64,000 nucleotides of DNA from contig OZ252261.1 in assembly GCA_965249955.1 (NCBI GenBank), positions 1,364,001-1,428,000 on the forward strand. The letters run 5' to 3'. Origin of the DNA: SB11 sp965249955 (GTDB lineage: Bacteria; Bacteroidota; Bacteroidia; UBA8524). The stretch's first letter is position 1. Every line of letters starts with the position of its first letter. The notes beneath the pieces were generated by a model that saw only the letters and a list, made by a program, of their open reading frames with translations, had not been told where the DNA came from and did not search any database. This document shows positions 43,032 to 50,794 of this stretch, in pieces. Position numbers and translations under genes: made by a program.

Positions 43032-43733
43032 ATGAGCGAAATAAAAGACACCCTTGACGAACAACTAGGCGGCAGCCTAAGCAAGACCGAAGAGTTTTAT
43101 AATAAAAACAAAAAGGCAATACAAGTAGGCGGAGCCATAGTGCTTTTAGCTGTTTTAGGCTTCATATACATGAGCTATGCTAACAGCGAAAAAGAAAAAG
43201 AAGCCCAAAAAAGCCTGTTTAAAATTGAGTACTATTTTGAGTTAGATTCATTTAACAGGATTTTGAACGGAGACCCAACCGACCCCGATTTTATTAATGC
43301 CGTTGATTTTGTTGACCAATACAGTGGAACACCTTCAGCACAAAAAGCAGCATATATTGCCGGCCGTGCTTATATGAGCATAGGTGATTACAGCACTGCT
43401 ATTGAATACCTTGAGAAATTTAAACTAAACGATGAGCTAGTACGTGCACACGCTTTAGGTATGATTGGCGATTGCTATGTAGACCTTGGCAACGTAGACA
43501 AAGCTGAAGGCTACTTTAAAGATGCTGCTAACTACTCTAAAAACCTGCTTACAGCTCCGCTATATCTTAAAAAATTAGGCTTAGCGCAAGAAAACTTAGG
43601 CAAAAACGAGCAGGCAGCCAAAAGCTACCAACGCATTAAAAAAGAATTTGCCGAAAGCGACCAAGCCCGCGATATAGAAAAATATATAGCTCGTGCAAAC
43701 GCCAAAGCAGGTATTAGCAGTTTCGATAACTAA
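43032..43733 (+). CDS. TPR-containing membrane-anchored protein
   Basis: The 233-residue protein has a cytosolic N terminus (about 30 residues), one transmembrane helix (AIQVGGAIVLLAVLGFIYM, near 30-48) and a periplasm-facing helical region with two to three tetratricopeptide-like repeats (for example AAYIAGRAYMSIGDYSTAIE and AHALGMIGDCYVDLGNVDKA). The layout resembles YfgM, a chaperone-linked protein at the Sec translocon, but sequence alone does not prove this. It follows pdhA by 35 bp and precedes ribH by 14 bp. Confidence 0.85.
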   Translation: MSEIKDTLDEQLGGSLSKTEEFYNKNKKAIQVGGAIVLLAVLGFIYMSYANSEKEKEAQKSLFKIEYYFELDSFNRILNGDPTDPDFINAVDFVDQYSGTPSAQKAAYIAGRAYMSIGDYSTAIEYLEKFKLNDELVRAHALGMIGDCYVDLGNVDKAEGYFKDAANYSKNLLTAPLYLKKLGLAQENLGKNEQAAKSYQRIKKEFAESDQARDIEKYIARANAKAGISSFDN

Positions 43734-43747
43734 AAACCACATAAACT

Positions 43748-44236
43748 ATGGCAACCGGCCATAAAAACCTTTCAAGTTTTGGCAATGTGCAATTGCCCAA
43801 TGCTAGTGCATTTAATGTTGCCATAGTAGTTTCAAGATGGAACGAAGAGGTTACAGGCGCTTTATATAGTGGTGCGGTAGAAGCCCTGCAACAAGCAGGT
43901 ATGCCCGAACAGAACATTAGTACCCACTATGTACCCGGCACTTTTGAGCTGGCTTTGGGCGCGCAATATGCCGCACAACCTGATGCAGTTGATGCTGTTA
44001 TAACACTAGGCTGTGTGATACAAGGCGAAACCCGCCATTTTGATTTTATTTGCGATGCAGCCGCTAATGGTATTATGAATGTGGGACTTAAGTATAACAA
44101 ACCTGTTATATTTGGAGTATTAACCACAGAAAACCAAGAGCAGGCACTTGACAGAGCAGGAGGTAAACACGGCAACAAAGGCATAGAAGCCGCCGTTACC
44201 GCCTTGCAAATGCTTGCATTAAAGCAAAATGTTTAA
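43748..44236 (+). CDS. ribH: 6,7-dimethyl-8-ribityllumazine synthase
   Basis: The enzyme builds the lumazine precursor of riboflavin. The 162-residue protein has FNVAIVVSRWNEEVTGALY, YVPGTFELALGAQYAA (substrate-binding loop), LGCVIQGETRHFDFICDAAANG with the catalytic His, and PVIFGVLTTENQEQALDRAGG. Length is standard. The last 8 bp overlap the start of the diacylglycerol kinase gene, so the two are coupled in translation. Confidence 0.96.
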   Translation: MATGHKNLSSFGNVQLPNASAFNVAIVVSRWNEEVTGALYSGAVEALQQAGMPEQNISTHYVPGTFELALGAQYAAQPDAVDAVITLGCVIQGETRHFDFICDAAANGIMNVGLKYNKPVIFGVLTTENQEQALDRAGGKHGNKGIEAAVTALQMLALKQNV

Positions 44237-44603
44237 GCGCGACCCAAATTCGTTATTTAATAAATACGTACAATCATTTGGTTATGCCTTTTCAGGTATA
44301 AAAAAGGTGTTTCTTTCCGAGCGAAATTTTCGTTTTCATAGTCTTGCCGCCATTTTAGTAGTCTCACTGGGTTTTATACTCCACATCACCATTACCGAGT
44401 GGCTTTTTGTAGTATTAGCCATAGGCCTAGTAATAACCGCCGAAGCACTAAACACTGCCCTAGAAAAATTGGTTGATATGGTTTCTCCCAAAAAAAATAC
44501 CAATGCAGGTTGGATAAAAGATGTAGCCGCAGGTGCGGTGCTTTTAGCCTCAATTTGCGCGTTTGTTATCGGGCTTATAGTGTTTGTACCCTATTTGGTT
44601 TAG
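44229..44603 (+). CDS. Diacylglycerol/undecaprenol kinase, DgkA-type
   Basis: The 124-residue inner-membrane kinase has an N-terminal amphipathic part (SFGYAFSGIKKVFLSERNFRFH, with the conserved Glu and Asn of the active site) and three transmembrane helices. AEALNTALEKLVDMV is the second conserved active-site block. The family phosphorylates diacylglycerol (many Gram-negatives) or undecaprenol (Gram-positives). The overlap with ribH suggests co-transcription without an obvious metabolic link. Confidence 0.9.
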   Translation: MFKRDPNSLFNKYVQSFGYAFSGIKKVFLSERNFRFHSLAAILVVSLGFILHITITEWLFVVLAIGLVITAEALNTALEKLVDMVSPKKNTNAGWIKDVAAGAVLLASICAFVIGLIVFVPYLV

Positions 44604-44670
44604 TTTCTCTTTATCGAGTTTCTTACAGGCTTTAAAATCTATTCTTTATTTTTAAAGTTTATATACGCCT

Positions 44671-45225
44671 ATGAAAACCAAATCACTACTTGAGATTATT
44701 TTTAAATCAATCGGTTTTTTGCTTGTTATCCCTAATGTAATATACATGCCTGTAACCATGTATACTTCTATATTTAGTTTTTATTCGTTCGATTCAAACG
44801 CAGCTAAAATCCCCTACATTTTCATAGCTATACTACTGCTGTATTTGGTAATGCTGTATTACTTATTGGTACGTACTGATATTTTAGTGTCGTGGGTATA
44901 TAAGGAAAAGGAGGACGAAGCTAATATTAAACTTAACTTTTATTCAAAAGATGTAATCTTCATTGCCATAGTATTGGCATCAGCATATAGTATTTTTTCC
45001 GTTGGCCCAGCTTTTTTTGTAGATTTTTTTAGAGCAATTGATCTTTCTGACTATGAAAGTTCTTTTCTTGATAGACTATTCGTTATAAGCAATAACTATG
45101 TCTATTATAATGCCGCACAGTTAGTTACAGCAGTAATTATATTACTAAACGCCCAACGCATTACAGGATGGATAGAACTGTATAGGAAAAAACAAAAGGC
45201 ACCCAAAAATAGCGACAGCGAATAA
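44671..45225 (+). CDS. Four-helix membrane protein of unknown function
   Basis: The 184-residue protein has four transmembrane segments (about 10-35, 47-68, 93-115 and 140-160) and a short basic/charged C-terminal tail (ELYRKKQKAPKNSDSE). No motif known to me is visible. It is 67 bp downstream of the dgkA-type gene and ahead of a GC-rich dispersed repeat. I do not recognise the family and assign no function. Confidence 0.65.
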   Translation: MKTKSLLEIIFKSIGFLLVIPNVIYMPVTMYTSIFSFYSFDSNAAKIPYIFIAILLLYLVMLYYLLVRTDILVSWVYKEKEDEANIKLNFYSKDVIFIAIVLASAYSIFSVGPAFFVDFFRAIDLSDYESSFLDRLFVISNNYVYYNAAQLVTAVIILLNAQRITGWIELYRKKQKAPKNSDSE

Positions 45226-45232
45226 CCATCCA

Positions 45233-45325
45233 AAGCTGGCTCGAGCGTCCGCTCGTGCCAAAAATAAAAAAGCGTCCGCTTGACCAATCAAAAAGTAAAA
45301 AACGACCAATCAAGAGTGGTGCAAT
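45233..45325. repeat. GC-rich dispersed repeat, copy 2
   Basis: This stretch shows AAGCTGGC, GAGCGTCCGCTCGTGCC, AGCGTCCGCT and GTGGTGCAAT in the order seen at 40466-40530, plus an internal duplication of GACCAATCAA (45282 and 45304). It ends 15 bp before a promoter -7 box. Confidence 0.65.
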
Positions 45326-45340
45326 ACCGTATAGGTTTGC

Positions 45341-45348
45341 TACATTTG
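45341..45348 (+). promoter_or_regulatory. Promoter -7 box of the glycosyltransferase gene
   Basis: TACATTTG matches TAnnTTTG. The GTG start lies 15 bp later, leaving a very short leader. Confidence 0.7.
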
Positions 45349-45363
45349 CCCTAAACACAAGCC

Positions 45364-46494
45364 GTGCGCATAGTAGTTAATACACGTTTCTTACTAAAAG
45401 ATAAGCTGGAAGGGATAGGCAGGTTTACTTATGAAACCTGCAAATTACTTACGCAAAACCACCCTGAACACGAGTTTATTTTTGTTTTTGACCGTGCCTA
45501 CGACGATAGTTTTATTTTTAGCAACAACATTACCCCGGTAGTTATACCGCCACAATCGCGACACCCTATTTTGTGGTATTTGTGGTTTGAGTGGAGTTTA
45601 CCCCAAGTGCTAAAAAAATACAATCCTGATATATTCCTTTCACCCGATGGGTATTTAAGTCTACGTACCAACGTACCACAACTGCCCGTAATGCACGATT
45701 TAGCCTTTATTCACCGACCTGATGATATTGGCGGGTTAGTTCGTAAATACTACACCCATTATTTCCCCAAATTTGCGCACAAAGCGGCACGCATAGCCAC
45801 CGTTTCAGCGTTTTCAAAACAAGATATAGTGCAGCAGTACACTATTGCTCCTGATAAAATTGATGTAGTGTACAACGGCGTTAGCGGAGCTTTTGCCTCT
45901 GTTAATGAGGATGAAAAAACAGCTATACGTCAAAAAATAACCAACTGTGCGCCCTACTTTGTATTTGTAGGCGCATTGCAGCCCCGCAAAAACATAGTGA
46001 ATTTGCTTAAAGCCTTTGATAGCTTTAAGCAAAGCGATACAAAAGGCACAAAACTGGTAATAGTAGGCCGCAAAGCGTGGCAAACAGATGATATGGACAC
46101 CACTTTTGAAGCTATGCAGCACAAAACCGATGTTGTGTTTACAGGGCGGCTGAGTGATGAAGACCTTTCGGCAACCATAGCCGCAGCATTGGGTTTGGTA
46201 TACGTTCCCTTTTTCGAGGGGTTTGGGCTGCCCATTATAGAGGCCTTTAAGTGCCACACTCCTGTTATCACCTCCAACGTATCATCAATGCCTGAAGTAT
46301 TGGGCGATGCAGGGCTATTAGTCGAACCTACATCAGTAGAAAGCATTACCAATGCCATGCAAACACTGGCTAATGATGATGTATTACGACAAAACCTCAC
46401 CCAAAAGGCTATTGAGCGTAGCGATGTGTTTACTTGGCAAAAAACTGCTAATTTGCTGTGGGATAGTATAGAAAAAACGGTGCATGGCTCTTAA
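45364..46494 (+). CDS. Glycosyltransferase family 4 (GT-B fold)
   Basis: The 376-residue cytoplasmic or membrane-associated enzyme shows the GT-B layout: an N-terminal Rossmann-like half and a C-terminal donor-binding half with FVFVGALQPRKNIVNLLKAF, VIVGRKAW, and PFFEGFGLPIIEAFKC, which contains the EX7E-type region. The start is GTG at 45364, just after the promoter. It probably transfers a sugar from a nucleotide donor to a surface or storage glycan. The 3' end overlaps rnhB by 11 bp. Confidence 0.9.
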   Translation: MRIVVNTRFLLKDKLEGIGRFTYETCKLLTQNHPEHEFIFVFDRAYDDSFIFSNNITPVVIPPQSRHPILWYLWFEWSLPQVLKKYNPDIFLSPDGYLSLRTNVPQLPVMHDLAFIHRPDDIGGLVRKYYTHYFPKFAHKAARIATVSAFSKQDIVQQYTIAPDKIDVVYNGVSGAFASVNEDEKTAIRQKITNCAPYFVFVGALQPRKNIVNLLKAFDSFKQSDTKGTKLVIVGRKAWQTDDMDTTFEAMQHKTDVVFTGRLSDEDLSATIAAALGLVYVPFFEGFGLPIIEAFKCHTPVITSNVSSMPEVLGDAGLLVEPTSVESITNAMQTLANDDVLRQNLTQKAIERSDVFTWQKTANLLWDSIEKTVHGS

Positions 46495-47086
46495 ACTTAG
46501 CATACAGAAAAAACTACTAGAAGCAGGCTGCGACGAAGCAGGGCGAGGCTGTTTGGTGGGCGATGTATACGCTGCCGCAGTTATTTTGCCGCCAAAATTT
46601 AAAAACGCATTACTAAACGACTCGAAACAACTTAGCGAAACCCACCGCGACCAACTACGTTTAATTATAGAAAAAGAAGCTCTTGCATGGGCAGTGGGCA
46701 TTTGCACGGTAGAAGAAATTGACACCATAAACATTTTAAATGCCTCGATAAAAGCAATGCACAGGGCATTAGAACAATTGCAACCGCAAGCCGAATATAT
46801 AGCGGTAGACGGTAATAGGTTTAAGCCTTACAAAACCATACCGCACCAAACAATAATAAAAGGCGATGGAACGTATATGAATATTGCGGCGGCATCAATA
46901 TTGGCTAAAACCCACCGCGATGAATACATGAAAAAAATTGCTGCCGAATATCCCCAATTCAACTGGCAGAAGAATAAAGGTTACGGGACAAAAGCCCACC
47001 GCGAGTTATTAATTGCCGAAGGCGCAACGCCCTACCACCGCAAAAGTTTTAAACTGAAAGAAACTCAATTAACTATTTTTAAGTGA
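46484..47086 (+). CDS. rnhB: Ribonuclease HII
   Basis: RNase HII cuts RNA in RNA-DNA hybrids and single ribonucleotides in DNA. The 200-residue protein has the acidic metal site starting in GCDEAGRGCLVGDVYAAAVI (Asp-Glu), YIAVDGNRF (Asp), and the SILAKTHRDEYM segment (Asp at the end), the usual set for the family. Length is normal. It overlaps the glycosyltransferase gene upstream and the next gene downstream (TGATG), so the five genes from 45364 are likely one unit. Confidence 0.95.
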   Translation: MALKLSIQKKLLEAGCDEAGRGCLVGDVYAAAVILPPKFKNALLNDSKQLSETHRDQLRLIIEKEALAWAVGICTVEEIDTINILNASIKAMHRALEQLQPQAEYIAVDGNRFKPYKTIPHQTIIKGDGTYMNIAAASILAKTHRDEYMKKIAAEYPQFNWQKNKGYGTKAHRELLIAEGATPYHRKSFKLKETQLTIFK

Positions 47087-47586
47087 TGGAAAAGAAAGTA
47101 TACACACACTTTGGATTACTATGGAAAAACAGACTAGGTAAACTTATCATTGCCTTAGCAATTTTCTTTGCACTGATTACTGTATACCAATATTTTTTTG
47201 ATGCCATACAGGTGAAAAACTATCTCAATTTTGGCCTCTTTACACTTGGCTATGTTTTAGTGTTTATTTATTTATCGTTAAATGTTGTCGAAATTTCTGA
47301 TTCAGGTATAAAAACCTACGGATTATTTCATAAAGAGAAACATTTTAGTTGGGATGAAATAAAAACGGCAGGGCTTGCTATAAACCAGTTTGGCGTAGTA
47401 ACTGAAATTGAAGATGTACATGGAAGTAAAAAAGGGCTTCCAAAAATATATTTAAGTAAGATAATCCCTCAAAAAGTAGATTATAATTTTATCTATAAAA
47501 ACCACCAAACTACTAATATTCCTTTTAGGCAAGATGTTTTCGATTTGATTTTAGAGAGATTAAAACAAAACACCATTAACCCTTGA
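47086..47586 (+). CDS. Small membrane protein with possible PH-like C-terminal domain
   Basis: The 166-residue protein has two transmembrane helices (about 17-38 and 45-67) and a soluble C-terminal part with VVEISDSGIKTYGLFHKEKH and FSWDEIKTAGL, a pattern like bacterial PH-domain-type strands. The ATG at 47086 overlaps the rnhB stop as TGATG; a GTG one codon earlier is also in frame. The 3' end overlaps the next gene by 4 bases (TTGA). Function unknown. Confidence 0.7.
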   Translation: MEKKVYTHFGLLWKNRLGKLIIALAIFFALITVYQYFFDAIQVKNYLNFGLFTLGYVLVFIYLSLNVVEISDSGIKTYGLFHKEKHFSWDEIKTAGLAINQFGVVTEIEDVHGSKKGLPKIYLSKIIPQKVDYNFIYKNHQTTNIPFRQDVFDLILERLKQNTINP

Positions 47587-48473
47587 CCCGCCGCATACTT
47601 ATATTTCACAATGCCTTTGCCAATAAGGGGAAAAGCCGAGTAGGTTTAGCCAAAATTAAGGTGTTACTGCACATAGAAAAGCTACAAAGCTATGTGCTAG
47701 AAACCCTTACAAGTGCTGATGACAATCGCAATGCCCTGCAAAAAGCCTTTGATGAATTTAATCCCACTGAAATTTGGGTAAGCGGTGGCGATGGCACATT
47801 ATACCTTTTGCTCAACTCGCTGCCCCATAGTATGTGGCATTTGCCCGTAGCTGTTTTGCCCACAGGTAGCGGTAACGATTTTATAAAAAACTACCTTCCT
47901 AATCCCTCGCTTAATAACGCCTTGCAAGCATCTCTTAGTGGGAAAACCTCACTTTGCGATGTTTGGCGATGTAATAATCTATTGTTTATACACGGTTTGG
48001 GTATTGGCTTTGACGGGCAAGTGGTAGAAAGCATGATAAAACGTAAAACGCTTTTTAAGGGCTTTTTAGGATACTATTATCATGTGATAGGTCAACTGTT
48101 GCGCTATCGCGAAAAAGAGTTTGTGCTTGAAGCTAACAACCAAAAAACCGCCTTTAACTGCTTTATGATAACCATAGGCAATAGCACCACCTTTGGCGGA
48201 GGGTTTAAAATTACCCCTAAAGCCAAAATAAACGATGGGCTGTTGGATGTTTGTGCTATTAGTGCCGTTACCGTATTGAAACGACCTTTATACCTAAAAA
48301 AGGTAGAACATGGTAGCCATTTGCATTTGCCAATGGTAAACTATTTTACCGCCGATAAAATAACTATAAACACCCAGCAAATAGTAGCGGGACATATTGA
48401 TGGAGAGTTGTTTTACGATAGCCGCTTTGAGATTAAAAAACACCCTGTACCGCTAAATATTATTACGGGTTAA
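47583..48473 (+). CDS. Diacylglycerol kinase catalytic-domain lipid kinase (YegS-like)
   Basis: The 296-residue cytoplasmic enzyme has the DAGK catalytic domain: HNAFANKGKSR near the N terminus, VSGGDGTLYLLLNSL (nucleotide-binding GGDGT) and LPTGSGNDFIKNYLP. The C-terminal beta-rich half ends VAGHIDGELF, a signature block of this family. It phosphorylates a lipid alcohol such as diacylglycerol or a sphingoid base. The start is TTG at 47583 in a TTGA overlap with the upstream stop. A separate DgkA-type gene is at 44229, so two lipid kinases of different folds lie within 4 kb. Confidence 0.9.
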   Translation: MTRRILIFHNAFANKGKSRVGLAKIKVLLHIEKLQSYVLETLTSADDNRNALQKAFDEFNPTEIWVSGGDGTLYLLLNSLPHSMWHLPVAVLPTGSGNDFIKNYLPNPSLNNALQASLSGKTSLCDVWRCNNLLFIHGLGIGFDGQVVESMIKRKTLFKGFLGYYYHVIGQLLRYREKEFVLEANNQKTAFNCFMITIGNSTTFGGGFKITPKAKINDGLLDVCAISAVTVLKRPLYLKKVEHGSHLHLPMVNYFTADKITINTQQIVAGHIDGELFYDSRFEIKKHPVPLNIITG

Positions 48474-48498
48474 CAAAAAATAATGTGATATTGGGGTT

Positions 48499-49356
48499 AT
48501 GATTACCCTACAAAATCAATTTGTATCAGCAAGTATAAACCCGTACGGGGCTGAATTGAAAAGCCTTATTAATAAAGAAAATAATACAGAATATATTTGG
48601 CAAGCCGACCCTGCCTATTGGAATCGCAGTGCTCCTGTGCTTTTCCCGATAGTGGGCGAAGTAAAAAACAACACCATTATTGTTGGTGGCGAACAATATG
48701 CCCTAAACCGACACGGTTTTGCTCGTGATAGTATGTTTGCGGTTAGCCAACAGACTGAAACCAGTGCAACTTTTACATTGGAGAGTACTGCTGAAACTAA
48801 AAAAGTATTTCCTTTTGATTTTAAATTTTCGGTGCGGTATACTTTGGAAGGAAAAAAATTACATACTTTTTTTATTGCTGAAAATATGGGAACAGAAACC
48901 CTATACTTTTCAGTAGGGGCGCACCCTGCCTTTAATTTGCCTACGGGTAATATTACCGATTACTATATTGAGTTTGAACGACCCGAAACTCTGCACAGAC
49001 ACTTATTAGCTGATAACTTATTTTCAGGTGAAACAGAGGAAGTTTTGAAAAACAGCAGCAGACTGGAGTTGCAAACCCAGCTATTTGAAAAAGATGCTAT
49101 TGTTTTTAAAAATATGCAGTCGGGTTGGATGGCACTAAAAAGCAAAACAGGCAATTATACTGTAAAAATGGATTTTGAGGGGTTTCCTTATTTTGGTATT
49201 TGGACTAAACCCAATTGCGAGCAGTTTATTTGCCTTGAGCCTTGGTGTGGCCTAGCCGACAACACTAATTTTAAAGGAGAATTTAAAGACAAAGAAGGTG
49301 TTATTGCTCTTCCTGAGGGGCAGGTGTTTGAGCGGGTGTTTCAACTCTCCTTTTAA
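48499..49356 (+). CDS. Aldose 1-epimerase family protein
   Basis: The 285-residue protein is of the galactose mutarotase/aldose 1-epimerase fold, closer to the YeaD/LacX branch. Visible are SINPYGAELKSLINKENNTE, FPIVGEVKNNTI, the His-bearing LNRHGFARDSMF, the second His in FSVGAHPAFNLP, and CLEPWCGLADN near the C terminus, typical for the family. Substrate may be a hexose or hexose-6-phosphate anomer. It is the last of the group starting at 45364; its 3' end overlaps the convergent beta-barrel gene by 56 bp. Confidence 0.88.
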   Translation: MITLQNQFVSASINPYGAELKSLINKENNTEYIWQADPAYWNRSAPVLFPIVGEVKNNTIIVGGEQYALNRHGFARDSMFAVSQQTETSATFTLESTAETKKVFPFDFKFSVRYTLEGKKLHTFFIAENMGTETLYFSVGAHPAFNLPTGNITDYYIEFERPETLHRHLLADNLFSGETEEVLKNSSRLELQTQLFEKDAIVFKNMQSGWMALKSKTGNYTVKMDFEGFPYFGIWTKPNCEQFICLEPWCGLADNTNFKGEFKDKEGVIALPEGQVFERVFQLSF

Positions 49357-50119
49357 TTGTAATTACCGGTAGGGTTATTTTGGGACGGAAAAATAAACCT
49401 AGCCTAAGCGAAAGCCCACTGTTTTTAATAGAAATATTACCCGTTTCTTGCCCTCTTTTAAAAATAACGGTATGCTCAAAGTTTTTGCCAAAAGCGGTTT
49501 CAACCTCACAAAACAAGCCTAGTTCTGATTTTTTAAGTTGATAAGAAAATTCGCCACCTGCATACACCAAAGTATTTAAAAAGGTATACATTTTAGTATC
49601 TCTTTTATTTACCAAAATATAGCTATCGGCATTTGTGGTATCTATTGTTGATGTGGTGTATATCCTTCGTTCGCCCGTCCATCCTCTTGATGAACATCGG
49701 GTGCAATATATACCTACACCGCCTGAAACATTTACTTTATAGTTTCCTTTTTGCCAAGCGGTATACAATATGCCTAGTTTGTTCTCGTACAGCCACCTAG
49801 TTTTATTGTACTCATAACTAAACTGGTTTTTACTGCTTTTGTATGATGTTGTGCCTGCTTCACGCATCTTTACTTCCCAACCGTGACTATTAAGTGTTAG
49901 GTTATACATTAGCATGGTTTTTTTATTCAGTCTATAGCCTAGCCCTATGCCAAATGTATTATCATAAAACGGAGCAATTTTGATGATACCGCCATCATTA
50001 ACTCCACCTGTACGTTGCGAAAACGAAATGCTTTTTCCTGCTTGAAAATTAAGGAGCACTTGACCGTTAATCGTTAAGCAGCAAATAAATAAAAAGAGAA
50101 CTATAAGTATTTTTCTCAT
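49301..50119 (-). CDS. Beta-barrel-like secreted protein of unknown function
   Basis: The 272-residue product has a signal peptide (hydrophobic LIVLFLFICCLTI, cleavage near NGQ) and strands with alternating pattern rich in Tyr, Asn and Gly (for example TFGIGLGYRLNKKTMLMYNLT and FFRPKITLPVITIKRR), which fit an outer-membrane beta-barrel. A Cys pair (IYCTRCSS) lies in the middle. The Pro/Gln/Glu tail (about 15 residues) is encoded opposite the end of the epimerase gene. It lies 6 bp downstream of a Cys-rich lipoprotein gene, so the pair is probably one operon. Confidence 0.7.
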   Translation of the reverse strand: MRKILIVLFLFICCLTINGQVLLNFQAGKSISFSQRTGGVNDGGIIKIAPFYDNTFGIGLGYRLNKKTMLMYNLTLNSHGWEVKMREAGTTSYKSSKNQFSYEYNKTRWLYENKLGILYTAWQKGNYKVNVSGGVGIYCTRCSSRGWTGERRIYTTSTIDTTNADSYILVNKRDTKMYTFLNTLVYAGGEFSYQLKKSELGLFCEVETAFGKNFEHTVIFKRGQETGNISIKNSGLSLRLGLFFRPKITLPVITIKRRVETPAQTPAPQEEQ

Positions 50120-50125
50120 TCTGTT

Positions 50126-50689
50126 TTAACGTTTTGGCTTTACTAAAAAAACATGGCAGCTATCAACTATAGGTAATGGAGGGGTTGGGAAAGTAACGGG
50201 TTTATACCATTTTATCCAAGCATCAATGCTGTCTTGCCCAACAAACCTACCTGCTAATAAAGCAGAATATGCTTTGCCATTAATTTCACAACGAGGTCTA
50301 TTAATATCAAATAAAACAAAACTGTCATATCCACCTCCATTAAAATCATTGTAATAATGCCCCCAAGTAGGGATATAAGAATAATCTTTTTGGAAATAGA
50401 TATTTACACCCACATAAGTAAATTGTTCTGATTGATTTTGCTTAAATACATTTAAAAGAATTTCATCAATACAATTACAGCTGTCTGTTTTTGCATAATA
50501 GTGTTTATCAGTTATTGCAATACAATAATCCCCCATTTTAATCCCGTCGTTAGCACAAACACACCTGCCATTATCGCATTTTTCATCAAGTAAACAGGCC
50601 TGCCCACAAGGGTCTTCTATTTTTTCATCGGGCTGACAACAACCTTGTATCAAAAAAACAATCCAAACTAAGACAAATGCTTTCGACAT
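50126..50689 (-). CDS. Cys-rich lipoprotein with EGF-like segment
   Basis: The 187-residue lipoprotein starts MSKAFVLVWIVFLIQGCC, with the lipobox QGC, so it should be envelope-anchored. Residues about 25-60 hold a compact Cys cluster (CGQACLLDEKCDNGRCVCAN) resembling an EGF-like or dickkopf-type disulfide domain. The remainder is soluble and has a further Cys pair (SCNC). No enzyme motif. The start ATG at 50689 is chosen over two TTG codons ahead of it. The downstream barrel-like gene is 6 bp away; the two may form an envelope pair. Confidence 0.72.
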   Translation of the reverse strand: MSKAFVLVWIVFLIQGCCQPDEKIEDPCGQACLLDEKCDNGRCVCANDGIKMGDYCIAITDKHYYAKTDSCNCIDEILLNVFKQNQSEQFTYVGVNIYFQKDYSYIPTWGHYYNDFNGGGYDSFVLFDINRPRCEINGKAYSALLAGRFVGQDSIDAWIKWYKPVTFPTPPLPIVDSCHVFLVKPKR

Positions 50690-50734
50690 CAACAAAAATC
50701 AATTTTGGGTTGAAACTACGCTAATTGCAAGCAA

Positions 50735-50760
50735 CAAAAAAGGGGCTATTCAGCCCCCTT
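50735..50760 (-). terminator. rho terminator
   Basis: Read on the minus strand, GGGGCT/AGCCCC (50742-50747 and 50752-50757) is followed by a run of T. It lies about 35 bp past the rho stop. Confidence 0.82.
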
Positions 50761-50794
50761 ATTATAGTTTTTTGATTATCAAACAGATAAATAA

